Assembly: GCA_027044845.1 (NCBI GenBank)
Contig: JALUBM010000316.1
Span: forward strand, 1-11,848
Origin: Sulfurimonas sp.
Lineage (GTDB): Bacteria; Campylobacterota; Campylobacteria; Campylobacterales; Sulfurimonadaceae
Length of the DNA stretch: 11,848 bases
Direction: 5' to 3'
The position numbers were made by a program, and so were the translations under genes. The notes beneath the pieces were generated by a model that saw nothing but the letters and a program-made list of their open reading frames with translations, was not told the origin of the DNA and searched no databases. Below, piece by piece: positions 1-6,724 of the stretch; position 1 is the first letter of the stretch, and each line of letters starts with the position of its first letter.

Positions 1-1
1 T

Positions 2-184
2 GGTAGTTTACTAGGTGCATTGGGATTGATAGGTAAAGTGGCATTTTTCTTCTTCTTTTTCTTATGGACACGAGCTGCTTGGCCAGATGTAAGACCAGAC
101 CAGCTTATGTGGTTATGTTGGAAAGTGCTTATGCCAATAGCAGTGATAAATGTAGTTATCACTGGTTTTGTGATGATGTTTTAA
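2..184 (+). CDS. nuoH: NADH-quinone oxidoreductase subunit H (NuoH), C-terminal end only
   Basis: This is the 3' end of a gene cut by the window edge: 60 codons open from base 2 and end at TAA 182-184. The product ends in a hydrophobic helix, a WTRAAWPDVRPDQLM segment, then WK and a last membrane helix ending in VMMF. The W-x-R-A, R-x-D-Q-L-M and W-K-x-x-x-P pattern is the conserved C-terminus of NuoH/ND1. NuoH is the membrane subunit that forms the quinone-binding chamber together with NuoB and NuoD and links the peripheral arm to the pumping modules. Its position 11 bases before nuoI fits the standard order nuoH-I-J-K-L-M-N. A run of six phenylalanines lies in the penultimate helix. Only about a fifth of the usual protein is visible, so the quinone-site residues cannot be checked. 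Confidence 0.93.
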   Translation, partial: GSLLGALGLIGKVAFFFFFFLWTRAAWPDVRPDQLMWLCWKVLMPIAVINVVITGFVMMF

Positions 185-195
185 GGGGATAATGA

Positions 196-813
196 ATGAA
201 AATGGAAGCATTTAATGATAGGAATGTAGCTGATAACGGTTACTTTTTAGTTGATATTGAAGATTATCCTACTGATGGTTGGGGTAAGTTTAAGCGTGTT
301 GTAAAGAGAAGTTTCAGAGGTGAACTTTTTGTTGGACTTTGGGTAGTTATGAGAGAGATGATTCGTTTTGACATCCATACCGTTCAATATCCACAAGAAA
401 AGATGCCTATAGGTCCTCGTTATCGTGCAGTGCATGAGATGAAAAGATTGTGGGAAAGTGATACTGAACGATGTATTGGTTGTGGTCTTTGTGAAAAAAT
501 TTGTATCTCAGATTGTATTCGTATAGATACAAAAATAGATGAAAATTCTCGTAAAGAGGTCTCTGAATATACAATTAACCTTGGTCGTTGTATCTTTTGT
601 GGGTACTGTGCTGAAGTTTGTCCAGAACTTGCTATTACGCATGGTGGAGAATATGAAAATGCATCAGATCAAAGAGAACATTTTATCTTATATGAAGATA
701 TGTTAACACCAATAGATAAAATGAAAGCTGGTAAACAGTTGGAATTTGAAGGTTTTGGTGCAATTACACCACATGAAGATGAGCGTGTTAAAAAGACACC
801 TCTAGCATATTAA
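196..813 (+). CDS. nuoI: NADH-quinone oxidoreductase subunit I (NuoI), 2x[4Fe-4S] ferredoxin-like subunit
   Basis: NuoI carries the two tetranuclear clusters (N6a and N6b) that pass electrons along the peripheral arm of complex I towards NuoB and the quinone site. Two cluster motifs are visible: C93-x2-C96-x2-C99-x3-C103, and C132-x2-C135-x2-C138-x3-C142-P. The usual proline after the fourth cysteine is kept in the second motif but replaced by isoleucine in the first; an extra cysteine (C107) follows. Residues 40-65 form the amphipathic, membrane-associating N-terminal part. At 205 residues it is somewhat longer than the 180-residue E. coli protein, with extra residues at both ends. The start at 196 is chosen because AAGGGG (183-188) sits 7 bases upstream; an ATG at 192 is out of frame. 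The gene lies between nuoH and nuoJ in one operon. Confidence 0.96.
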   Translation: MKMEAFNDRNVADNGYFLVDIEDYPTDGWGKFKRVVKRSFRGELFVGLWVVMREMIRFDIHTVQYPQEKMPIGPRYRAVHEMKRLWESDTERCIGCGLCEKICISDCIRIDTKIDENSRKEVSEYTINLGRCIFCGYCAEVCPELAITHGGEYENASDQREHFILYEDMLTPIDKMKAGKQLEFEGFGAITPHEDERVKKTPLAY

Positions 814-825
814 GGAGCTTGGATT

Positions 826-1392
826 ATGTTTGAAGCGGTAGCGTTTTACTTGTTTGCATTTTTAACAATTGCGATGTTTTTCATAGTTGTGACGACATCA
901 CAAGCATTATATGCATTAACTGCATTGGCAGCGGGAATGATTTTTATATCAGCATTTTTCTTTATTTTAGGTGCTGATTTTTTAGGTGCGGTACAGATAA
1001 TTGTCTATACTGGTGCGGTAATGGCTCTGTATGCCTTTGGTATGATGTTCTTTGATACGACAAGAGAAGTGAAAGAGAAACAGGGGAATAAATATATCAT
1101 CGTTGGTTTATCAACATTAGCGGCAATTTTGGTAGTTGTTATATTTGCGGCACCTATGATGTCTGAAAATATAGTTGCACTCTATCCTGCAATTGATGGT
1201 GTAGGAAATACACAAGCGGTTGGTTTAGTGCTGTTTACAAAATACCTCATACCATTTGAACTGGCGGCTATTATGCTACTTGTCGCAATGGTTGCGGGTA
1301 TTGTACTTGCTGGTAAGAAGATGGATCTTTCAATAACGCTGATGCATGAAGCTGAAATTGAAGAAGAAAAAAATAAAAAGGTGCTTTCATGA
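826..1392 (+). CDS. nuoJ: NADH-quinone oxidoreductase subunit J (NuoJ)
   Basis: NuoJ is a five-helix membrane subunit (ND6 type) next to NuoH, NuoK and NuoA. Its third helix takes part in the conformational coupling between quinone reduction and pumping. The signature segment LGADFLGAVQIIVYTGAVM (residues 48-66) is the conserved helix 3 with its glycine-rich bulge and Y61. PFELAAI (143-149) with membrane glutamate E145 is also typical. Hydrophobic helices lie at about 4-22, 27-47, 52-76, 90-111 and 141-163, followed by a charged tail rich in Glu and Lys. The length of 188 residues is normal. AAGGAG (812-817) precedes the ATG at a good distance. The stop overlaps the nuoK start by four bases (ATGA), indicating translational coupling. 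Confidence 0.95.
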   Translation: MFEAVAFYLFAFLTIAMFFIVVTTSQALYALTALAAGMIFISAFFFILGADFLGAVQIIVYTGAVMALYAFGMMFFDTTREVKEKQGNKYIIVGLSTLAAILVVVIFAAPMMSENIVALYPAIDGVGNTQAVGLVLFTKYLIPFELAAIMLLVAMVAGIVLAGKKMDLSITLMHEAEIEEEKNKKVLS

Positions 1393-1697
1393 TGGAAATA
1401 GGCTTAAACCATTATCTAGTTTTATCTACTATTTTATTTGCTATTGGGTTAGTAGGTGTTATGCGTAGAAAAAACCTTCTTTTGCTGTTTTTTGCAACTG
1501 AAATATTATTAAATGCAGTTAATGTAGCTTTTGCCGCTATTTCGCATTATTACGGTGATTTAACTGGACAGATGTTTGCATTTTTTGTCATTGCTATTGC
1601 TGCTTCAGAAGTTGCAGTTGGTCTTGGACTTCTTATTGTATGGTATAAACGCAATGGTTCAATTGATTTAGATGCATTAACAACGATGAAGGGGTAG
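1389..1697 (+). CDS. nuoK: NADH-quinone oxidoreductase subunit K (NuoK)
   Basis: NuoK is the small three-helix membrane subunit (ND4L/MrpC-like) that forms part of the proton path between NuoJ and NuoN. Three helices are visible at about 9-26, 31-52 and 62-86. The two membrane glutamates essential in E. coli (E36 and E72) correspond to E38 in FFATEILLNAVN and E74 in AASEVAVGLGL. The length of 102 residues matches the family almost exactly. The start overlaps the nuoJ stop by four bases; two consecutive in-frame ATG codons (1389 and 1392) are possible starts, with an AAGG-type site just upstream. The stop is three bases before nuoL. Confidence 0.96.
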   Translation: MMEIGLNHYLVLSTILFAIGLVGVMRRKNLLLLFFATEILLNAVNVAFAAISHYYGDLTGQMFAFFVIAIAASEVAVGLGLLIVWYKRNGSIDLDALTTMKG

Positions 1698-1700
1698 AAA

Positions 1701-3620
1701 ATGGAAAAATATTTATACATAGCTTTATTCGCTCCACTTGTTAGTTCTTTGTTCTCATCGCTTTTTACAGCGACACCAAAGAAATTATTTACAGGTATTA
1801 TGGCAAGTTTACTGATATTTACTTCATTAGTTTCAAGCACAATACTTTTAATGTATATACTTAAAGGTGGAGAACCTATACATGTAACAATGATGACATG
1901 GATGGCGACAGGTGATTTATACATTCCATTCGGTTTTGTTGTGGATCAAATTTCTGTAACCATGATGATGGTTGTAACATTGGTTTCAACTGTCGTACAT
2001 GTATATGCAATCGGCTATATGGATCATGACAAAGGTTTCAATAGATTCTTTGCTTGGCTCTCGGCATTTGTATTTTCAATGATGATTCTTGTAATGAGTG
2101 ATAATTATGCTGGTCTTTTTATCGGATGGGAAGGTGTTGGTCTCTGTTCTTGGGGTCTTATCGGTTTCTGGTTTCATAAAGAGAGTGCTACTTGGGCAGC
2201 CAATGAAGCGTTTATTATGAACCGTATTGCTGACCTTGGAATGTTAATCGGACTTTTCTTAATTTATTGGAATACTGGAACACTTCAATATGATGGTGCT
2301 TTTGCAGCATTCCATCAATTACCTACCGATACACTTACTTGGATTGGAGTTTTTCTCTTTATTGGGGCTATGGGTAAATCAGCACAGTTTCCACTTCATA
2401 CTTGGCTTGCAGATGCGATGGAAGGACCTACTCCAGTTTCAGCACTTATTCATGCTGCGACTATGGTAACAGCAGGTGTTTATCTTGTCATCCGTTCTCA
2501 TGAACTCTATAGTTTAATCCCACATGTTGGTCTATTTATTGCAAGCCTTGGTACATTTGTCGCACTCTTCGCAGCATCTATGGCACTTGTAAATCGTGAT
2601 ATGAAACGAGTCATTGCATACTCTACACTTTCACAGTTGGGGTATATGTTCGCAGCGGCTGGTCTTGGAGCTTATTGGGTGGCATTATTTCACTTAATGG
2701 CGCATGCTGGTTTCAAAGCATTACTCTTCTTAGGTGCAGGGAATGTTATGCACTCTATGCATGATGAACTTGATCCATTTAAAATGGGTGGACTTAAAAA
2801 AGTGATGAAAGGAACTTGGATTATGATGGTGGTTGGTTCTCTTGCATTAGCTGGTGTTATTCCATTTGCAGGTTTCTTTTCTAAAGATACAATTCTTGAA
2901 GCAGCATACTCGGGAAATCATATGGTAATTTATGGAGTTTTACTCTTTACTGCAGGTTTAACTGCGTTCTATTCATTTAGACTTGTTGCCCTCATCTTTC
3001 ATGGTGAAGAGCGTTACAAACTTTTTGGCATTCATCCACATGAAGCATATAGATTTATGTTATGGGCTATGAGTCCATTACTTCTTGTTGCTATTGGAGC
3101 AGGAATACTTCAAACACCTTTCTTTGATATGGTTGAAGAAGCATTAAATGCACATGAGTATCATATTGCACATGGGACTGCATTGATTATGCTAGTTGGA
3201 ACACAAATGTTTGTAGGTTTAGCAATCTTATATGCCTATAAAAAATATGCAAATTCAAGAGTTACAGTACCAGATGGTACAAGTAAAATGGAAAATTCAT
3301 TTGCTTATAAATTATTGATTAATCAATATTATATACCTTATGCTTATGAAGAGTACCTTGTCAAACCGTATAGAGAATTATCAGAAGTTTTCTGGCAAAA
3401 AGTTGATTTAAAAATAGTTGATGCAACTGTTGACGGTATTGCTGGGATTATTTATAGTACTGGTGAAAAAACAAGAGTAATGCAAAGTGGTAATTTATCT
3501 ACTATGCTTAAATGGATGGTAGCAGGTTTAGTTGGATTACTGTCACTAGCTGTAATATTTGGACTTGCAGCAAGATATTCTGATGAGATTTTAACATTCT
3601 TATCAGCTTTAGGAGTTTAG
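1701..3620 (+). CDS. nuoL: NADH-quinone oxidoreductase subunit L (NuoL), distal antiporter-like pump subunit
   Basis: NuoL is the most distal of the three Mrp-antiporter-like subunits and carries the long lateral helix that runs along the membrane arm. The core motif IGWEGVGLCSWGLIG (141-155) holds the key glutamate E144. GKSAQFPLHTWLADAMEGP (225-243) holds lysine K226 and is the ND5/NuoL signature, followed by TPVSALIHAATMV. HAGFKALLFLGAG (335-347) supplies K339, and GFFSKDTILE (391-400) supplies the helix 12 lysine K395. The C-terminal part (about 520-639) has a helical charged stretch and a final membrane helix, matching the lateral helix and its anchor. The length of 639 residues is usual. 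GAAGGGG (1688-1694), lying inside the end of nuoK, serves as ribosome binding site. Confidence 0.97.
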   Translation: MEKYLYIALFAPLVSSLFSSLFTATPKKLFTGIMASLLIFTSLVSSTILLMYILKGGEPIHVTMMTWMATGDLYIPFGFVVDQISVTMMMVVTLVSTVVHVYAIGYMDHDKGFNRFFAWLSAFVFSMMILVMSDNYAGLFIGWEGVGLCSWGLIGFWFHKESATWAANEAFIMNRIADLGMLIGLFLIYWNTGTLQYDGAFAAFHQLPTDTLTWIGVFLFIGAMGKSAQFPLHTWLADAMEGPTPVSALIHAATMVTAGVYLVIRSHELYSLIPHVGLFIASLGTFVALFAASMALVNRDMKRVIAYSTLSQLGYMFAAAGLGAYWVALFHLMAHAGFKALLFLGAGNVMHSMHDELDPFKMGGLKKVMKGTWIMMVVGSLALAGVIPFAGFFSKDTILEAAYSGNHMVIYGVLLFTAGLTAFYSFRLVALIFHGEERYKLFGIHPHEAYRFMLWAMSPLLLVAIGAGILQTPFFDMVEEALNAHEYHIAHGTALIMLVGTQMFVGLAILYAYKKYANSRVTVPDGTSKMENSFAYKLLINQYYIPYAYEEYLVKPYRELSEVFWQKVDLKIVDATVDGIAGIIYSTGEKTRVMQSGNLSTMLKWMVAGLVGLLSLAVIFGLAARYSDEILTFLSALGV

Positions 3621-3623
3621 TAT

Positions 3624-5183
3624 ATGTTAGATCATATTTTATCGTTATTAATTTTCTTTCCAGCATTGGCTGCTGTGTTTGGTTTTATGATACAAAAAGA
3701 GAGTATGCGGGTATATGGTGTTGCTGTCTCAGTGATTGAGTTCGCATTGTCATTATGGCTATGGTATGCATTTGATGGCAACGTGTCTGGTATGCAGTTT
3801 ATGGAGCATTTACCATTAGTTCCATCTTTTGGAATTAATTATACATTAGGTGTTGATGGAATATCTGTATTTATCATCATCTTATCAGCATTTTTTACAT
3901 TGCTTGGAATTGGTTCTTTAACAGATACTAAAAAAGTAAAATATATGATTATTACCCTTCTATTTTTACAAATGACAATGGCAGGTGTGTTCGCTGCACT
4001 TGATGCAATTGTGTTTTATGTTTTTTGGGAACTTTCACTTGTACCAATGCTTTATATTATTGGTGCTTGGGGTGGACCTCTTAGAATATATGCTTCAATC
4101 AAGTTTTTCCTATATACATTTGCAGGCTCACTTGTAATGCTTGTGGGTATGCTTTTTATGGCATATTTTTATTATCAGGCAACAGGTGTCTGGAGTTTTG
4201 CTCTTTTAGATTGGTATAGACTTATATTGCCAGAATCATTTCAATTATGGCTTTTTGCTGCTTTCTTTATTGGTTTTGCTATTAAAGTTCCAATGTTTCC
4301 ATTTCATACATGGTTGCCATATGCACACGGACAAGCACCGACAATAGGTTCAGTTATTCTTGCTGCAATTCTTTTAAAGATGGGTACTTACGCATTTGTA
4401 AGATTTTCATTACCATTATTTCCTGATGCAGCTGCATTTTTTATGATTCCAATTGCTATATTAGCTATTATTATGATTATTTACACCGCGATGGTTGCGT
4501 ATGCACAAAAAGACATGAAACAGGTTGTCGCATATTCTTCTATTTCACATATGGGTATTATCATTTTAGGTACATTTGCATTAAATGTTGAAGGTATCTC
4601 TGGTTCAATTTTTCTTATGCTTGGACATGGTGTTGTTGCAGGAGCCTTGTTCTTACTTGTGGGCGTTATTTATGATAGACGTCATACAAAAATGATGAGT
4701 GAATTTGGTGGTTTGGCACATGTTATGCCAAGATATGCCACTATATTTGGTATTATGATGATGGCATCAGTTGGTTTACCACTCACTATTAACTTTGTTG
4801 GAGAGTTTTTATCACTTCTTGGTTTTTATCAGCAATCACATATTTTAACTTTACTGGCAGGTACAGGTATTATCGTCGGTGCTATTTATATGCTTGCAGC
4901 ATATAAAAAAGCATTTTTTGGTGAGGTGACAAATGAAAAGAATAAAAATCTTCCAGATATTAATAAAAAAGAGTTGTTTGGCTTGATTCCGTTAGTAATC
5001 GTAGCAATTTGGCTTGGAATTTATCCAAAACCTGTTTTAGATCCAATCAACAACAGTGTTAAATCAATTGTGCAGTTAATGCATAATAAATCTACAACAG
5101 AGTTAGCGAAAAAGAGAATTCCTAATTTGGTGAAACCTAAAGTTGTAGTTATTGATAAAACTATTATAGAGGAGGTTCACTAA
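3624..5183 (+). CDS. nuoM: NADH-quinone oxidoreductase subunit M (NuoM), antiporter-like pump subunit
   Basis: NuoM is the middle antiporter-like proton channel of the complex I membrane arm. VFYVFWELSLVPMLYIIGAW (residues 130-149) carries glutamate E136. AIKVPMFPFHTWLPYAHGQA (219-238) carries lysine K221 and is the ND4/NuoM signature. LLKMGTYAF (250-258) carries K252, and NFVGEFLSLLGF (390-401) carries E394, the counterpart of the exit-channel glutamate E407 of E. coli. The 519 residues are of normal length; the C-terminal 40 or so residues after the last helix form a basic, soluble tail. AGGAG (3611-3615) in the end of nuoL lies eight bases before the ATG. The stop codon shares one base with the nuoN start. 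Confidence 0.97.
   Translation: MLDHILSLLIFFPALAAVFGFMIQKESMRVYGVAVSVIEFALSLWLWYAFDGNVSGMQFMEHLPLVPSFGINYTLGVDGISVFIIILSAFFTLLGIGSLTDTKKVKYMIITLLFLQMTMAGVFAALDAIVFYVFWELSLVPMLYIIGAWGGPLRIYASIKFFLYTFAGSLVMLVGMLFMAYFYYQATGVWSFALLDWYRLILPESFQLWLFAAFFIGFAIKVPMFPFHTWLPYAHGQAPTIGSVILAAILLKMGTYAFVRFSLPLFPDAAAFFMIPIAILAIIMIIYTAMVAYAQKDMKQVVAYSSISHMGIIILGTFALNVEGISGSIFLMLGHGVVAGALFLLVGVIYDRRHTKMMSEFGGLAHVMPRYATIFGIMMMASVGLPLTINFVGEFLSLLGFYQQSHILTLLAGTGIIVGAIYMLAAYKKAFFGEVTNEKNKNLPDINKKELFGLIPLVIVAIWLGIYPKPVLDPINNSVKSIVQLMHNKSTTELAKKRIPNLVKPKVVVIDKTIIEEVH
5170..5175 (+). promoter_or_regulatory. Strong ribosome binding site for nuoN
   Basis: AGGAGG lies seven bases before the nuoN ATG and within the last codons of nuoM. 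It is the best match to the anti-Shine-Dalgarno sequence among the nuo genes seen here. It supports the start at 5183, which overlaps the nuoM stop in a TAATG arrangement. Confidence 0.8.
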
Positions 5184-6691
5184 TGTTAGCACCAATAAAT
5201 ATCTCAATGGAGTCATTAAATATTATGACTCTTGCTCCTATGCTGATACCAGTAGTGGGTGCACTTTTAATCCTAATGATTGATGTTATTAAAGGCAATC
5301 TTCACAAATCACTTTATGTGACTTTAAGTTTACTATTTTTAGCAATGGACTTTTTTTCACTATTTAATGCTTCTGGTATATTTGTCAAAGATGGCACCAT
5401 TTTAGGTATGTTTGATGTTATGCTAATCGATGGACTGGCATTGCTAGCTCAGTTTATTATAGTTATAGCGTCAATGCTTTTTATTCCATTAGCTTTAACA
5501 AATAAACGTTTTCATGAATTTTCATATCCTGAATTTTTTGCGTTATTTTTATTTATGATTTCAGGTTTTCAATTTATGGTTGCCACTGACAATATGATTT
5601 TGGTATTTGTAGGTTTAGAAACATCATCTTTGGCTCTTTACACATTAATAGCAATGCATAATCGTGATAAATCTTTTGAAGCAGCAGTTAAGTATTTTAC
5701 AATGGGTGCTTTAGCAGCTGGATTTTTTAGCTTTGGTGCAATGATTTTTTATGCTTTAACTGGTTCTATAGAAATTCATAAAATTGCTGTAGTCTTAGCA
5801 GCAAATGGTTATGCTGATATGGGATATGTACTTGTTGCTATTTCATTTATGTTGGCTGCATTTGCTTTTAAACTTTCACTCATTCCTTTTCACACATGGG
5901 CTCCTGATGTATATGAAGGTTCATCTGCAACAATGGCTGGTTATATGTCAATTGTTCCTAAAATAGCTGCTTTTGTAGTTGCTATGAGATTTTTTGAATT
6001 TTTAGTGCATAGCGATGTAGTATGGCTTAAAATTGTGTTGTATGCTTTTGTCGTGATTACGATGACAGTTTCAAATATGTGGGCTTTGGTTCAGACAGAT
6101 GTGAAGCGTATGCTTGCATACAGTTCTATTTCTCATGCAGGTTTTGTAATGGCTGCGATTTTAATAGGAACTACTCAGGCAAATAGTGCATTATTTTTCT
6201 ATTGGGTTCTTTTTGCCTTTACTAATCTTGGTTCATTTTCAATGTTATGGATATCTCGTCAAAAAGATCTTCCTGAATATCAAATGTCAGATCATTCATA
6301 TGATAAATTTGCAGGTATGATAACAACTGCACCAGTAGCGGCTTTAATAATGGGTCTATTTATGTTGAGTTTAGCAGGAATCCCTCCCTTTGCACTTTTT
6401 TGGGGTAAAATTTATTTGATTAGTGCAGCTATTACAAGTGGCTATACTGTATTAGCTTTGATTATGGCACTTAACTCTGCCATAGCGGGATATTATTACT
6501 TAAAACTTATTGTTTATATGTTCATGAAAGAACCAGTAATGGGAAATCATGGGCAAATGTATGTTGCAAATGCAACATTGGCATTGAGAACTATTATTGG
6601 TATAGCTGCAGTAGGAACTATATTTGCTTTTGTTGTAATAAATCCACTGTTAGAGTTTATTACAACTTTTGTATATAATAGTGGATATTAG
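5183..6691 (+). CDS. nuoN: NADH-quinone oxidoreductase subunit N (NuoN), antiporter-like pump subunit
   Basis: NuoN is the antiporter-like pump subunit closest to NuoK. FVGLETSSLALYTLIA (142-157) carries glutamate E146. AAVKYFTMGALAAGFFSFG (167-185) carries K170. FKLSLIPFHTWAPDVYEGSS (229-248) carries K230 and is the NuoN signature, K260 lies in SIVPKIAAF, and K409 in PPFALFWGKIYL replaces the exit glutamate seen in NuoM. This lysine set matches E. coli NuoN K158, K217, K247 and K395. The 502 residues form about 14 hydrophobic helices, normal for the family. It is the last nuo gene of the operon; the next gene on the same strand, pflA, begins 33 bases later. Confidence 0.96.
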   Translation: MLAPINISMESLNIMTLAPMLIPVVGALLILMIDVIKGNLHKSLYVTLSLLFLAMDFFSLFNASGIFVKDGTILGMFDVMLIDGLALLAQFIIVIASMLFIPLALTNKRFHEFSYPEFFALFLFMISGFQFMVATDNMILVFVGLETSSLALYTLIAMHNRDKSFEAAVKYFTMGALAAGFFSFGAMIFYALTGSIEIHKIAVVLAANGYADMGYVLVAISFMLAAFAFKLSLIPFHTWAPDVYEGSSATMAGYMSIVPKIAAFVVAMRFFEFLVHSDVVWLKIVLYAFVVITMTVSNMWALVQTDVKRMLAYSSISHAGFVMAAILIGTTQANSALFFYWVLFAFTNLGSFSMLWISRQKDLPEYQMSDHSYDKFAGMITTAPVAALIMGLFMLSLAGIPPFALFWGKIYLISAAITSGYTVLALIMALNSAIAGYYYLKLIVYMFMKEPVMGNHGQMYVANATLALRTIIGIAAVGTIFAFVVINPLLEFITTFVYNSGY

Positions 6692-6710
6692 TAGTTATTT
6701 ATTACTTTTA

Positions 6711-6717
6711 AAGGGAG
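6711..6717 (+). promoter_or_regulatory. Ribosome binding site fixing the TTG start of pflA
   Basis: AAGGGAG ends seven bases before the TTG at 6725. In this frame there is a stop codon at 6692-6694 and no ATG between it and the TTG. The first internal in-frame ATG encodes residue 297, far inside the protein. The site and the signal peptide that directly follows make TTG the only reasonable start. Confidence 0.75.
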
Positions 6718-6724
6718 AGAGAAA

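Noticed and set aside
1550-1924. Open frame of 124 codons on the minus strand opposite nuoK and nuoL.
   Set aside because: It lies opposite two highly conserved complex I genes, has no recognisable domain or ribosome binding site, and is a shadow frame.
6690-6710. Short hairpin AGTAGT-TATTT-ATTACT followed by TTTTA over the nuoN stop, a possible terminator or attenuator before pflA.
   Set aside because: The stem has only six pairs with one G-T wobble and five weak pairs among them; too unstable to call a terminator in AT-rich DNA.
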